Positions 42,875 to 53,630 of a stretch of DNA of 64,000 nt are shown here, one piece after another; position 1 is the first letter of the stretch, and the number at the start of each line of letters is the position of its first letter. The notes beneath the pieces were generated by a model. The model searched no databases, was not told the origin of the DNA, and was given only the letters and a program-made list of their open reading frames with translations. Source of the stretch: Leptolyngbya sp. KIOST-1 (GTDB taxonomy: Bacteria; Cyanobacteriota; Cyanobacteriia; Phormidesmidales; Phormidesmidaceae). The stretch lies in contig NZ_JQFA01000004.1 in NCBI RefSeq assembly GCF_000763385.1, forward strand, positions 558,001 through 622,000, given 5' to 3'. A program made the translations under genes and the position numbers.

Positions 42875-45718
42875 ATGGCGCAATCCCAACCCCACCAACC
42901 CTCCTACGACCGTCACGACCATAAAATTATGGCTCTGTCGCGGGTGCTCAAGGCGCTGCGGGGGGCCACCACCGCCGAGGAAGCTGTGACCCTGGCCCTG
43001 AGCCACGTGCACCAGGAGTTTTCCTTTGAAGTGGCCTGGGTCGGCCTCTACGACCGGGTCAACCATCGTCTGGTCACCAAGGGGTGCCACAGTCCCCGCC
43101 AGATGCGCTCTATCCGCACCGTGCTCAACCTCACCCCCGGGGATGTGATGGAGCAGGTGGTGGTGCAGCAGCGTCCCCTGATTGTGGCGGATCTGCAAAA
43201 CGAAATTCGGGCCGGTGAATGGGGCACCATTGCCAAACAGCTGGCCCTGCAAAGCGCGATTATTTTTCCGATCAAGCGCCAGGATGTGTGCTTTGGGCTG
43301 CTGGTGCTGGCCTCCCCCGCCTGGGGCAAGACTGCCTCCCTGGGAGAGCGGTCTTATCTGGCGATTGTGCTGGGGGAGTTGGCGGAGGCGCTGCACCACT
43401 TTGAGTCTGAGCAGCAGCGACAGCGGACGAAGCGGGTGGAGCAACCCCTGCTGGCCCTGATTGCCCGGTTGGGCACCCAGCCCGATATCGATAGCCAGCT
43501 CAGGGAAATTGTGCGGGAAACCCAGCGGTTTATTGCGCCCCAGCGCACCCGCATTTTCTGGTTCGAGCCCAAGGGCAACTACTTTTGGCAGCGCACCCCC
43601 AGCCCCCCCGCGCGCGCTGCCGCCCCTGAGGAGGAGCGATCGCTACAGATTGCCGTTGACGAGGTGCGCGGCCTGTACCAGGCCCTGGGCAACCAGCAGC
43701 TGGTGGTGGTGGGCGAGAGCCGGGGGGCGCTCAAAGCGATTGTCTCCGATCGCCTGATGCAGCAGCTCCAGGCCCAGTCACTGATGATTGCGCCGATCAC
43801 CCGCCAGGGTGACCTGATGGGGTTCCTGTCGGTGGAGGGGACGGCCCCGCGCATTTGGGATGAGTCTGAGAAACAGTTTTTAATCGGCACTGCCCAGCTG
43901 CTCGGCGTCGCCCTGCCTGCGGCTGTCGCCAAAGAAACCGGACGCCAGAGTGAACTCGATCAGCACCTCACCACCGGCGTCATCCAGGGTATCCACGGCG
44001 ATGCCGACTGGCACAGCACCCTCCAAACCTGTTTCACCGTGCTGCGGGATCGGCTGAGCATTCAGCAGTTTTTTGTGCTGTTGTTCAACCCCGATCGCAA
44101 CGGCTACGACCTCTGCTTCCAAAGTCAGGCCAACCGCCCCAAGGGGGTACCCCTGCTGTGGCCCTGCCTGGACGATGTCGACTGGCAAATGCTGGAGCGT
44201 AGCCCCTCGGCCATCAGCATCGACAACCTGACCCACGAACTCAAGTTGATGGCCTGGCGACCCCACCTGCTCGACCTGGGGGCTCAGGCGGTGCTGGTGG
44301 GCAATGTAGCCCCTAGCAACGCCCCCGAGGGCTTGGTGCTGATCGGCGACAACATCAGCCGCCAGTGGACCACCACCGAGCAGTCGCTGTTTGAGGCTGT
44401 TGCCCGTCAGATCGGGGTCATCCTGCACCAGTGGCAGCTCCAGCGCCAGATCGATCAGCAGCAGCATATCTACGAATCAATTCAGTGGGGTCTCCAGGCC
44501 CTCCACAAGGGCCTCCACCCCGATCAACTGGAGCAGGTGACGCTCCAGCACATCATGCAGCTGCTGCACGGCTCAGCGGTGCTGCTGGTGACCTGGCAAC
44601 CGGGCACCCCCACGGCTACGGTGTCCCAGGTGGTCAGCCAGGATACTAGCGTCAGCGTCGATACCCATCACCCCATCCCCGTCGGGTCAGACGCCCTGAT
44701 CAACTGGGCGCTACAGACCGATGGCATGCTGCCCCTCTGCGTCGACGAACTGCCCGCTGAGACGAAAACCTGGTTTAGAACCACCGCGGGCAGCCGGCTG
44801 CTGATTACCGCCCTGCGAACGGCTCCGTCCCACGCGGTGGCGGGGATCGCGATCGCGGTGTCGCCGCCCCATCGCCAGTGGGCCAACCACCACTTCACCA
44901 TTTTCAGGCTGCTCACCAGCCAGCTAGCCTGGTCGCGGCGGCACCTGGCCATGACCACCATGCTCACCCAGCAGCGGCAGGAACTGGAGAACCTGAACTG
45001 GTACAAACACCACCGCCTCGAAGACCTCTACCGCATGCTGGGCAAGCTGAGTCAGGATTTAGCCCATCTCCAGGCAAAAGACACTGCGATCGCCGGGGAG
45101 CTACAGCTGCTCCACGGTCAGATTGCCGCCGTGACGGAAAACGCCGAGGCAGTACTGGTGGGCGAGCGCTGGCAGCTGCACCGCGAACACCAGACCATGC
45201 CGCTGATCAGCCTGCTCAACCGCCTGATCGAGCGCGTCAACCCCATTCTAGAGGCCCGTCAACTCTGGTCCAAGGTGCACAACGAGAGCAATGTAGTGCT
45301 GGGGGGCGACATGCTCAAACTTGAACTGATTCTCTACGAAGTGATGGCGGCCGCCTGCAATCGTTCCCCCATCGGCGGACGGATTGACCTGTGGTGTCGA
45401 GTTCTCAACCTTGACTGGGTCGAGCTGTCGGTCACCGACGACGGCCAGTGCCCACCGCGGCTATTGGAAGAACTGAGTCAAAGCCAACTCCCCGATGTGC
45501 TGGCCCCGTCCACCCTGGATGGGCCACCGGGGCTACATCTGGCTATCTGCAAACTGTTGATCGATCAGCTAGGGGGGGAGATCAGCTTTTCCACCCTTGA
45601 CGATGGGCGCACCCACAGCCGCATGTTGCTGCCTTTGGCGGCCTACCCCGAGCAGCACAAGGCCAAACCAATCATGAACCCTGCCGCCATCGAAACCAGC
45701 CATCCCAGCCCGACATGA
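42875..45718 (+). CDS. Multi-GAF sensor protein with degenerate histidine-kinase ATPase domain
   Basis: This 947-residue soluble protein has three or more GAF-like domains (about residues 25-185, 195-350, 370-525 and a further one at 545-695). A coiled coil follows (QQRQELENLNWYKHHRLEDLYRML) and a C-terminal HATPase-like domain (about 790-930). The canonical HE-x-R-x-P phospho-acceptor box is absent. The ATPase boxes are weakened (VTDDGQ, GPPGLHLAI), although the N-box asparagine (YEVMAAACNRSP) remains. No transmembrane segment or receiver is seen. No bilin-binding Cys-His site is evident. ATG 42875 is preferred over TTG 42863. It may be a scaffold or atypical kinase. Confidence 0.8.
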   Translation: MAQSQPHQPSYDRHDHKIMALSRVLKALRGATTAEEAVTLALSHVHQEFSFEVAWVGLYDRVNHRLVTKGCHSPRQMRSIRTVLNLTPGDVMEQVVVQQRPLIVADLQNEIRAGEWGTIAKQLALQSAIIFPIKRQDVCFGLLVLASPAWGKTASLGERSYLAIVLGELAEALHHFESEQQRQRTKRVEQPLLALIARLGTQPDIDSQLREIVRETQRFIAPQRTRIFWFEPKGNYFWQRTPSPPARAAAPEEERSLQIAVDEVRGLYQALGNQQLVVVGESRGALKAIVSDRLMQQLQAQSLMIAPITRQGDLMGFLSVEGTAPRIWDESEKQFLIGTAQLLGVALPAAVAKETGRQSELDQHLTTGVIQGIHGDADWHSTLQTCFTVLRDRLSIQQFFVLLFNPDRNGYDLCFQSQANRPKGVPLLWPCLDDVDWQMLERSPSAISIDNLTHELKLMAWRPHLLDLGAQAVLVGNVAPSNAPEGLVLIGDNISRQWTTTEQSLFEAVARQIGVILHQWQLQRQIDQQQHIYESIQWGLQALHKGLHPDQLEQVTLQHIMQLLHGSAVLLVTWQPGTPTATVSQVVSQDTSVSVDTHHPIPVGSDALINWALQTDGMLPLCVDELPAETKTWFRTTAGSRLLITALRTAPSHAVAGIAIAVSPPHRQWANHHFTIFRLLTSQLAWSRRHLAMTTMLTQQRQELENLNWYKHHRLEDLYRMLGKLSQDLAHLQAKDTAIAGELQLLHGQIAAVTENAEAVLVGERWQLHREHQTMPLISLLNRLIERVNPILEARQLWSKVHNESNVVLGGDMLKLELILYEVMAAACNRSPIGGRIDLWCRVLNLDWVELSVTDDGQCPPRLLEELSQSQLPDVLAPSTLDGPPGLHLAICKLLIDQLGGEISFSTLDDGRTHSRMLLPLAAYPEQHKAKPIMNPAAIETSHPSPT

Positions 45719-45762
45719 GCTAGACAGCCCTGCGGAAACCGAATCGTATAACCCTGATTCGC

Positions 45763-47316
45763 CTAGTTCTGAATGGCGTCCGTGACCGGAGTGACAGCCA
45801 ATTGAGCGGCGGGGCTTTGCAGCATCGGCGTTTGGGTAACGGCGTTGTTGGCAATGGTGAACAGCGGATTCGACAGAATTCCCGCCAGGGAAGTGGCCAC
45901 CACCGCCAAAATTAAGCTGACCTGCATCGGCCGCAGCCCGGGCAGATCCCAGCGGATGGGGGGATAGGACTTGACCGCATCAGACATTTCCTGGGGCTCT
46001 TTGACCACCATCATCTTGATGACGCGGATGTAGTAGTAGATCGAGATCACGCTGGTAACCAGGCCCACCAGCACCAGCCCGTAGGCCCCAGCCTGCCAGC
46101 CCGCCCAGAAGATGTAGATTTTGCCAAAGAATCCGGCCATAGGCGGAATACCGCCCAGGGACAGCAGACAAATGCTGAGGCCCAGCGTGAGCAGCGGATC
46201 CTTCTGGTACAGTCCGGCGTACTCGCTGATCTGGTCGGTGCCCGTCCGCAGGGAGAACAAAATCACGCAGGTAAAGCCGCCCAGATTCATGAACAGGTAG
46301 ATGAACAGGTAGAAGAGCATACTGGCGTAGCCGGCATCGGTACCCACCACCAGCCCAATCATCAGGAACCCAGCCTGACCAATGGAGGAGTAGGCCAGCA
46401 GGCGCTTCATGCTGGTCTGGGCCAGAGCCACCACGTTGCCCAGCACCATGCTGAGGATGGCCAGGGCCGTAAACACGAAGTGCCACTGCTCCGACACCAG
46501 GGGAAAGGCGGTGACCAGCAGCCGAATTGCCAGGGCGAACCCGGCAGTCTTAGAGCCGACGGACAGAAAAGCGACCACCGGCGTGGGCGACCCCTCGTAC
46601 ACATCGGGGGTCCACTGGTGGAAGGGAACGGCGGCAATTTTGAAGGCGATGCCCGCAATTACAAACACCAGGGCCACCACCAGACCGATGGGGGCCTCGC
46701 TGCCGTCGCTGACGATGCGGGTGGCGATCGCCGCCAGCCGGGTTTCTCCCCCCGACAGCCCGTACAGCAGCGATGAACCGTAGAGGAAGATGGCCGAACT
46801 GGCCGCCCCAATCAGCAGGTACTTGAGCGCGGCCTCGTTGGAGCGGGGATCGCGCTTCATGTAGCCGGTCAGCAGGTACGACGAAATACTCAGGGTCTCC
46901 AGGGAGACAAAGATCATCACCAGCTCGCTGGCCCCGGAGAGGAACATGCCCCCCAGGGTAGCGGTGAGCAAAATGACCAAAAATTCGGCCAGGGAGGTGC
47001 CCGACTGCTCGACGTAGCGAATCGCCATCGGCACCGTCACCACCGCCGACAACACGATGATGCCGCGAAACACAATGCTCAGGTCATCGGCGTTGAAGGC
47101 GCCCAAAAACCCCACCGGGTTGGCCATCGACCACTGCACCACCAGGGCGGCGGTAGACCCCAGCCCCCCGGCGATCGCCGCGTAGGGAGTCCAGGCGGAG
47201 GAGGAGCGGCCCTGAATCAGGTCGCCCACCAGAATCACCAAAATCGTGACCAGCAGAACGGCCTCCGGCCAGATGGTGCCAGCGTTGAGCTGCGCCCCGA
47301 GGTTGACGAGATCCAT
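45763..47316 (-). CDS. ndhB: NAD(P)H-quinone oxidoreductase subunit 2
   Basis: This 517-residue thylakoid membrane subunit belongs to the photosynthetic NDH-1 complex, which takes part in respiration, cyclic electron flow and CO2 uptake. It has about 14 hydrophobic segments. Antiporter-like motifs are present ([19 protein letters not shown], with the conserved Glu; lysines in [20 protein letters not shown] and in [17 protein letters not shown]). ATG 47316 starts [12 protein letters not shown] longer upstream frame adds 27 residues not seen in NdhB. It is a single-gene locus, divergent from topA. Confidence 0.97.
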   Translation of the reverse strand: MDLVNLGAQLNAGTIWPEAVLLVTILVILVGDLIQGRSSSAWTPYAAIAGGLGSTAALVVQWSMANPVGFLGAFNADDLSIVFRGIIVLSAVVTVPMAIRYVEQSGTSLAEFLVILLTATLGGMFLSGASELVMIFVSLETLSISSYLLTGYMKRDPRSNEAALKYLLIGAASSAIFLYGSSLLYGLSGGETRLAAIATRIVSDGSEAPIGLVVALVFVIAGIAFKIAAVPFHQWTPDVYEGSPTPVVAFLSVGSKTAGFALAIRLLVTAFPLVSEQWHFVFTALAILSMVLGNVVALAQTSMKRLLAYSSIGQAGFLMIGLVVGTDAGYASMLFYLFIYLFMNLGGFTCVILFSLRTGTDQISEYAGLYQKDPLLTLGLSICLLSLGGIPPMAGFFGKIYIFWAGWQAGAYGLVLVGLVTSVISIYYYIRVIKMMVVKEPQEMSDAVKSYPPIRWDLPGLRPMQVSLILAVVATSLAGILSNPLFTIANNAVTQTPMLQSPAAQLAVTPVTDAIQN

Positions 47317-47816
47317 GGGTACCTTTTCTCTTCTCTGCGAGATTACTATACCAAGTCCAGCCCGGGATATGGTGTTTTTCCCTCGGCAGAACTCCATGCT
47401 GCACTCGGATGAGGTTTAGAACCAGGCCAGTGGTGCAGTGACCAGCCCCCCTGGCCTGGCTGTGCCAGGACTGTGAGTGGGCGGAATGGACAGTGCCAGC
47501 GGGGGAGCAGACTCGGCAGGACTGGACGATAGTTAGCGGAATGATCTATTTATTGAGCGTATAGATCTGTGTTGTTACATCGCTGGGCTGGTTGCCAATG
47601 ATTAAGTTTTCCTAGCTAAGCACCCCAGCCGTTCAGCAGGTGTGCAGTACAGTGTTGATCAACTGGCCCTGCGCCTGCGAACTTTTGCCAGTTCCGTGGA
47701 CCCTGAAGAGATTAAGTCTCATGAATCTCTTAATCGATGTCCCCAGGAGTTGGTTGAGTAGACTAAAAGAGCCTCCCCCGATTGCTAACGATTACCACCG
47801 AAGCGCCAGCAGCCCT
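47317..47816. other. 500-base divergent region between ndhB and topA
   Basis: Both promoters must lie here. CCAGGCCAG (47422-47430) pairs with CTGGCCTGG (47451-47459). In-frame upstream extension of topA (from 47640) is rejected as non-coding. No other gene was found. Confidence 0.55.
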
Positions 47817-50618
47817 ATGTCAACCCTTGTCATTGTCGAGTCTCCTACCAAGGCCAAGACGATTCGCAACTACCTGCCGTCGGGGTATCGGGTTGAGGCG
47901 TCTATGGGTCACGTGCGCGACCTGCCGCGATCGGCCAGCGAGATCCCAGCCAGCGTCAAGGGCGAAAAGTGGGCCCAGCTAGGGGTCAACCCCGAGGCCG
48001 ACTTTGAACCGCTATACATCGTGCCCAGCGACAAAAAAAAGGTGGTCAAAACCCTCAAGGACGCCCTCAAAGAAGCCGACGAACTGGTCCTGGCCACGGA
48101 CGAAGACCGCGAGGGCGAAAGTATTAGCTGGCATTTGCTCCAGGTGCTAAACCCCAAGGTGCCCACCAAGCGCATGGTGTTCCACGAGATCACCCAGGAG
48201 GCGATTCAGGCGGCCCTGACCAACTGCCGCGACATCGACAGCCAGCTGGTTCACGCCCAGGAGACCCGCCGTATTCTGGACCGGCTGGTGGGGTATACCC
48301 TATCACCGCTGCTGTGGAAAAAGATCGCCGGGGGCTTGTCGGCGGGCCGGGTGCAGTCGGTGGCGGTGAAGGTGGTGGTGAAGCGGGAGCAGGAGCGGCG
48401 CGCCTTCCGCAAGGGTTCCTACTGGGATCTCAAGGCCACCCTGCTGAAGGATAAAAACGCCTTCGAAGCCAAACTCTACTCCCTGGGCGGCACCCGCCTG
48501 GCCAACGGCAGCGACTTTGACGAAGCCACCGGGCGCGTGGCCGAGGGCCGTGAGGTGGTGCTGCTCGACGAAACCCAGGCCCGCGAACTGCAAGCCCGCC
48601 TCCAGGCGGGGGTATGGACCGTCAGCAACCTGGAGGAGCGGCCCAACACCCGCAAGCCCTCGCCTCCCTTCACCACCTCCACCCTGCAGCAGGAGGCCAA
48701 CCGCAAGCTGCGCCTCTCGGCCCGCGACACCATGCGCGTCGCCCAAAACCTCTACGAGCAGGGCTACATTACCTACATGCGTACCGACTCGGTGCACCTG
48801 TCGGAGCAGGCGATCGCCGCTGCCCGCGCCTGTGTCACCAACAAGTACGGCACCGACTACCTCAGCCCCAAGCCCCGCCAGTACGCCACCAAATCCAAAG
48901 GTGCCCAGGAGGCCCACGAAGCCATTCGCCCCGCTGGCAGCACCTTTAGAACCCCCAAGGAAACTGGGCTGACCGGGCGCGAAGCCGCCCTCTACGACCT
49001 GATCTGGAAGCGTACCGTTGCCAGCCAGATGGCCGAGGCCCGCCAGACCAACATCACCGCCTCCATTGAGGTGGAAAATGCCCTCTTTCGCGCCACCGGC
49101 AAACGGATTGACTTCCCCGGCTTCTTTCGGGCCTACGTTGAAGGATCTGACGACCCCGATGCTGCGATCGAGGACCAGGAGGTATTGCTGCCCGCCCTGG
49201 CCACGGGCGACGCGCTGAACTGCACCGACCTGGATGCGATTGGTCACGAAACCCAGCCCCCCGCCCGCTACACCGAGGCCACCCTGGTCAAGACCCTGGA
49301 GAGTGAGGGCATTGGTCGCCCCAGCACCTACGCCACCGTGATCAGCACCATCATCGATCGCGGCTACGTCAACCTGGTCAACAACAGCCTGATCCCCACC
49401 TTCACCGCCTTTGCCGTGACGGCGCTGCTGGAGCAAAATTTCCCCGACCTGGTGGATGTCCACTTCACCGCCCGCATGGAGCAAACCCTCGACGACATCT
49501 CGACCGGCGAAGTCGACTGGCTGCCCTACCTGAAGGCGTTTTACTCCGGCGATCAGGGCCTCGAAACCCTGGTGCAGGAACGGGAAACCCAGATTGACCC
49601 CACCGCCGCCCGCACCGTCTTGCTTAACGACCTAGAGGCCAAAATTCGCATCGGGCGCTACGGGCCCTACGTGGAAATTGGCGACGGCGAGGAGTCGGTG
49701 AAGGCGTCGATTCCCGCCGATGTGCCCCCCGCCGATCTGGACGGCGAGCAGATTGATCGGATCATTAAGCAGAAAGTGGAGGGCCCCGACAAGGTGGGGC
49801 TACACCCCGACACCGGAGAGCCGATCTTCATGCGGATTGGGCCCTACGGGCCCTACGTGCAGCTGGGCGAACCCACCGACGACAACCCCAACCCTAAGCG
49901 GGCCTCGCTGCCCAAGGGCACCCAGCCCGAAGCGGTGACCCTGGAGATGGCGGTGGGCCTGCTGCGGCTGCCCCGCACCCTGGGTGCCCATCCAGAAACC
50001 GGCAAATCTATCAAGGCGGGTCAGGGCCGCTTTGGCCCGTATATTGTCCATGACCAGGGTAAGGAGGGCCGCGACTACCGATCGCTCAAGGGCGACGATG
50101 ATGTGCTGACGGTGACCCTGGAGCGCGCCCTGGAGCTACTGGCTCAGCCCAAAGCCGGTCGTGGGCGCAAGAAGGTGGATCCCCTGAAAGAGCTGGGTGC
50201 CCACCCCGACGACCAGGAGCCGGTGGCGGTGTTCAATGGCCCCTACGGTCTCTACGTCAAGCACGGCAAGGTCAATGCGTCCGTCCCGGAGGGCACCGAC
50301 CTCGACGCCATTTCCCTGGAGGAGGCGATCGGCTGGATTAACGCTAAGGCCTCGACCAAAAAGGGCAAGGGCGGCAGGGGCAAATCGACCACCTCGCGCA
50401 CGACGAAAACCGCCGCGGCCAGCAAGGCCAGCGGCACTAAAAAGACCACCAAAACCACAGCCAAGTCTGCGGCCAAGTCTACGGGCACCAAAAAAACGAC
50501 TAAGTCCAGTACCGCTAAGTCGACAAAGGCCACGGGCGGGCGATCGACGACAAAATCGACCCCAAAGTCTGCCGCCAAAAAAGCCAGCGACACCCCTGCT
50601 GAAACCGATCAGGAGTGA
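47817..50618 (+). CDS. topA: DNA topoisomerase I
   Basis: This 933-residue type IA topoisomerase relaxes negative supercoils. The N-terminal Toprim domain starts [16 protein letters not shown] and has the metal-binding ATDEDREGE. The catalytic tyrosine is Y320 in ITYMRTDS. The C-terminal half carries several GPYGPY-type repeat modules ([40 protein letters not shown]) that replace zinc fingers. The last 100 residues are a Lys/Thr/Ser/Ala-rich, histone-H1-like tail ending in AETDQE. ATG 47817 is set by homology of the N-terminus. Confidence 0.96.
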   Translation: MSTLVIVESPTKAKTIRNYLPSGYRVEASMGHVRDLPRSASEIPASVKGEKWAQLGVNPEADFEPLYIVPSDKKKVVKTLKDALKEADELVLATDEDREGESISWHLLQVLNPKVPTKRMVFHEITQEAIQAALTNCRDIDSQLVHAQETRRILDRLVGYTLSPLLWKKIAGGLSAGRVQSVAVKVVVKREQERRAFRKGSYWDLKATLLKDKNAFEAKLYSLGGTRLANGSDFDEATGRVAEGREVVLLDETQARELQARLQAGVWTVSNLEERPNTRKPSPPFTTSTLQQEANRKLRLSARDTMRVAQNLYEQGYITYMRTDSVHLSEQAIAAARACVTNKYGTDYLSPKPRQYATKSKGAQEAHEAIRPAGSTFRTPKETGLTGREAALYDLIWKRTVASQMAEARQTNITASIEVENALFRATGKRIDFPGFFRAYVEGSDDPDAAIEDQEVLLPALATGDALNCTDLDAIGHETQPPARYTEATLVKTLESEGIGRPSTYATVISTIIDRGYVNLVNNSLIPTFTAFAVTALLEQNFPDLVDVHFTARMEQTLDDISTGEVDWLPYLKAFYSGDQGLETLVQERETQIDPTAARTVLLNDLEAKIRIGRYGPYVEIGDGEESVKASIPADVPPADLDGEQIDRIIKQKVEGPDKVGLHPDTGEPIFMRIGPYGPYVQLGEPTDDNPNPKRASLPKGTQPEAVTLEMAVGLLRLPRTLGAHPETGKSIKAGQGRFGPYIVHDQGKEGRDYRSLKGDDDVLTVTLERALELLAQPKAGRGRKKVDPLKELGAHPDDQEPVAVFNGPYGLYVKHGKVNASVPEGTDLDAISLEEAIGWINAKASTKKGKGGRGKSTTSRTTKTAAASKASGTKKTTKTTAKSAAKSTGTKKTTKSSTAKSTKATGGRSTTKSTPKSAAKKASDTPAETDQE

Positions 50619-50700
50619 GCGCCAGGGGCAGTCGGACTACCGGTGGGGCCAATCCATCGGTAGCTTCGTCAGTACCGGGATTCGTTAGTACCCGGATTCG

Positions 50701-51504
50701 TTAGTACACAACGCCTCGATAACGGCGCACGATAGCCCCATCGGCCAGCTTGTCATCGGCTGGTTTGGGTAGGGCCGTGGATTTCACCGCTGGCGGCGGC
50801 GGGGTAAACGCTTCCCTTGCTGACTTACGGGCTTTGCTGCTGCTGAGCGCCCGCAGCCCAGAGGTGACCCAGTCCACATCGTTAAGCGGGTCTGGCCCGA
50901 CCGGTTGAGCGGAGACGGCAGACTCCTCGGGGGAGGCTTTGGGGCTGGCCAGCGATAGCCCAGGCAGTACGCCCTCGCTGGGGATTGGCCTAGGGAGCTT
51001 GCCCTGGCTGATCTGTGCCGACTGGGTGGTGCCCAGCTGGCGGCGGATGTTGAGCAGCACTGTTAACAGGGACTTTTCGTTTAAAAAGGGATAGTCGAGG
51101 CTGGTGAGAATACGTTTGACATTCTCGGTGGCGCTGCTCATCAGGGTATCGCGCTCGAAGCCGCTGAGAAAGTCCGTGGCTCCCTGCTGCTTGGCCCAGC
51201 GCCGTTCCGTGTCAGAGACGTGGAGCTGACGGCAGCGGGTGAGAAAAATCTGCATCTTCGGAAACGCGTTGCGACACCAGCGGCAGAATTCATAGGGGTT
51301 TAGCTCGGCGGCTTCGGCATCTAGCACGATGACGTCGGGCAATGTCAGGCCGGCTTCGGCGATTTGGCTGATGCAGTTAGCCAGATCGTCCTTGGCTGGT
51401 TCAAGAATGACGGCTAGTTTCTGTGATTTGAGCAGCGCCTGCCACATCAGCCCTTGCAGACGGTTGGATTGAACAATAAAAGCCAGCTTCTGCGGTGCAT
51501 CCAC
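50701..51504 (-). CDS. Response-regulator-like protein with degenerate receiver
   Basis: This 267-residue protein starts at GTG 51504, 11 bases after AAGGA, and reads VDAPQKLAFIVQ. Residues 5-125 have receiver-like alternating strands and helices with the candidate acceptor DVIVLDAE (about residue 63). The acidic pair after the first strand is replaced by QS and the late lysine is not evident, so phosphorylation is doubtful. After about residue 145 there is a possible second small domain, then a Pro/Ser-rich tail. An upstream ATG at 51591 would add 29 unlikely residues. Confidence 0.65.
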   Translation of the reverse strand: MDAPQKLAFIVQSNRLQGLMWQALLKSQKLAVILEPAKDDLANCISQIAEAGLTLPDVIVLDAEAAELNPYEFCRWCRNAFPKMQIFLTRCRQLHVSDTERRWAKQQGATDFLSGFERDTLMSSATENVKRILTSLDYPFLNEKSLLTVLLNIRRQLGTTQSAQISQGKLPRPIPSEGVLPGLSLASPKASPEESAVSAQPVGPDPLNDVDWVTSGLRALSSSKARKSAREAFTPPPPAVKSTALPKPADDKLADGAIVRRYRGVVY

Positions 51505-51930
51505 GGTGTATAGAGTCCTTTTTATATATAGTGCGTCCAAAGAGTCAGGGGCCGGACCTGAGCGGTCCTGGGCTAGGAGCGGAGAAGCCAATTCAGCAAC
51601 AGGCTCACACCGCCTAGCTGCATCGCGTGATAGCCTACAAGGCCTGGGCCTGAGACCTGGTCCAGAGAGGGGAACTCACCGGAGATTGGGTTCACAACGC
51701 CTGCCAGGGGCACTTCGCTGGGGCTTTTACGGTTGCACCCTGGAGGCTTCAGCCCAAACGACGTTTGGTGGCGTAATTCAGGAATAATTTTCTAAATGTA
51801 AGTGGGTTTTGTCGCCCAAAAAAGACAAACGCGCTACACAAATGAAAAAACTATGGGGAATATCGCTCGCTTAGCCCTAAATACGGGCTATTCTGCTAGT
51901 CCGTGGGTGAGCTCAGGACGGGGTTGGACC
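51505..51930. other. 426-base divergent region
   Basis: This separates the receiver-like gene from the NYN gene. An AT-rich TTTTTATATATAG at 51520-51532 is a plausible -10 region for one of them. In-frame sequence from 51802 upstream of ATG 51931 is not protein-like. No gene was found. Confidence 0.5.
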
Positions 51931-52674
51931 ATGCTGTCGTCGGAAGCCAAGATTGCCCTGCTGATCGACGCCGACAATGCCCCAGCGGCAAAAATTGAGG
52001 CGATTCTAGCGGAGATTGCCCAGTACGGCGTCGCCAATATTCGTCGCGCCTATGGCAACTGGAAAAACCCGGCCCTTCGGCCCTGGGAAGACAACCTCCA
52101 CGAATTTGCCATTCGGCCTGTGCAGCAGTTTGATCTCACCAAGGGCAAAAATGCTACCGACGCCGCGCTGATTATTGACGCTATGGATTTGCTTTACACC
52201 CGCAACCTGGACGCCTTTGCCATTGTGACCAGCGATTGCGACTTTACGCCTCTGGTGATGCGGATTTTGACCGATGGGCTCAAGGTCTATGGGTTTGGCG
52301 AAAAGAAGACGCCCAAGCCCTTTGTCTACGCCTGCTCGACGTTTCTCTATCTCGAAAATTTAGGCCAGGATGCGGATCTGGCTCAGGCTAAAACCGTTGA
52401 AAGTGTCAAGAAGACCACCAAGGAACTGCGCCAGGACGCCAAACTCGTCAGTCTGCTGCGCCGCGCCGTGACCACAGCCCAAGACGACGATGGCTGGTCG
52501 AACCTGGCCGTGGTGGGCGTCCATGTCTCTAACCAGGCCTCCTTCGACCCGCGCAACTATGGCTACGCCAAGCTCAGTACGCTGGTGGAGGCTACTGACC
52601 TGTTCGAGATGCAGCGCCGCCCAACGGGGATCTATGTAAAGGACAAGCGCGAGGCAAAGGGCAGCAAGGTTTAG
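51931..52674 (+). CDS. NYN-domain RNase-like protein with C-terminal LOTUS/OST-HTH domain
   Basis: The 247-residue product has an N-terminal NYN (LabA/DUF88) domain, a PIN-like nuclease fold. Acidic residues sit at ALLIDADNAP (D13, D15), TDAALIIDAMD and IVTSDCDFTPLV, matching the metal site. From about residue 165 a LOTUS/OST-HTH domain follows (LLRRAVTTAQDDDGWSNL, then YGYAKLSTLVEATDLFEM), a fold that binds RNA. The combination predicts an RNA-targeting nuclease, and related cyanobacterial LabA proteins affect clock output. ATG 51931 is at the domain edge. The TagA-type gene starts 35 bases downstream. Confidence 0.87.
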   Translation: MLSSEAKIALLIDADNAPAAKIEAILAEIAQYGVANIRRAYGNWKNPALRPWEDNLHEFAIRPVQQFDLTKGKNATDAALIIDAMDLLYTRNLDAFAIVTSDCDFTPLVMRILTDGLKVYGFGEKKTPKPFVYACSTFLYLENLGQDADLAQAKTVESVKKTTKELRQDAKLVSLLRRAVTTAQDDDGWSNLAVVGVHVSNQASFDPRNYGYAKLSTLVEATDLFEMQRRPTGIYVKDKREAKGSKV

Positions 52675-52709
52675 GGCATCGCTACAATGGTGCCGATGCA
52701 GGGGGTGCT

Positions 52710-53513
52710 ATGACGGGACCAATGACACAGGCCAGGCGCATTCTCAAGACCCGTGTGGATGCGACCAGCTACGAGGATGCCTGCGATCGCATTCAAACCT
52801 GGGTCGAGACCGGGCGCTGGGGCTACGTGGTGGCGGCCAACGTGCACGTGGTGATGACCGCCTACTGGGATGCCCACTACCAGCGCATTCTCGAGGCGGC
52901 AGCCCTGGTCACCTCTGATGGCATGCCGCTGGTGATGGGGCTGCGGCTGTTGGGCATACCCGGCCAAAGCCGGGTCTATGGGCCAGATTTGATGCTGGCC
53001 TGGTGCGATCGCGCCGCTCAGCTGGGCATGCCCATCTACCTCTACGGCGGCACCGAGGCCATGCTGGCACAGATGGCTGTCTACCTCAGGGAGCGCTTTT
53101 CTGGCCTGCCCATTGCCGGAACCCATGCCCCTCCCTTCCGTGCGCTCACCCCTGCCGAAGCCGCCGCCGATATCGAGCGCATCAATCAGTCGGGGGCGCG
53201 GGTAGTGTTTGTGGGCCTGGGCTGCCCCAAGCAGGAGCAGTGGATGCACCGCCACCAGGGGCAGGTGCAGGCCGTGATGGTGGGGGTGGGGGCGGCCTTT
53301 AGCTTTTTTAGCGGCGACGTGGCCCAGGCTCCCCGCTGGATGATGCGGCTGGGGCTGGAGTGGCTCTACCGCTTTGCCCAGGAGCCCGGTCGCCTGTGGC
53401 GGCGCTACTTGATTAACAACCCGGCCTTTGTGCTGCTGTTTGGGGCGCAGCTCCTCAAGCATCGGCTATGGGGAAGGCGGAATCGGGAACAGAGCTCAGG
53501 GTTTGACGTTTAA
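52710..53513 (+). CDS. WecG/TagA/CpsF family glycosyltransferase (GT26)
   Basis: This 267-residue GT26 enzyme transfers an N-acetylhexosamine-type sugar onto a polyprenyl-linked acceptor in surface polysaccharide synthesis. Landmarks are VVAANVHVVMTAY, ALVTSDGMPLV with the catalytic Asp, RVYGPDLM, and VFVGLGCPKQEQWM, then VGVGAAFSFFSGDVAQAPRWM. A second ATG at 52722 is possible. It is the first gene of the exopolysaccharide block (52.7-60.4 kb). Confidence 0.92.
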   Translation: MTGPMTQARRILKTRVDATSYEDACDRIQTWVETGRWGYVVAANVHVVMTAYWDAHYQRILEAAALVTSDGMPLVMGLRLLGIPGQSRVYGPDLMLAWCDRAAQLGMPIYLYGGTEAMLAQMAVYLRERFSGLPIAGTHAPPFRALTPAEAAADIERINQSGARVVFVGLGCPKQEQWMHRHQGQVQAVMVGVGAAFSFFSGDVAQAPRWMMRLGLEWLYRFAQEPGRLWRRYLINNPAFVLLFGAQLLKHRLWGRRNREQSSGFDV

Positions 53514-53630
53514 GGGTTGTTTGCACCCTTGCCTCTGGCACCTTCAACCTTAAACCCATCCCAATGATGGTTTCTCAGCACAATTGCGGAATACTAGGGG
53601 CAACGTGATCCCCTGCCTCTGCCCCCTGCT

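Noticed and set aside
47640..47816. 59-codon upstream extension of topA
   Set aside because: Topoisomerase I begins with the Toprim strand [12 protein letters not shown], directly after ATG 47817.
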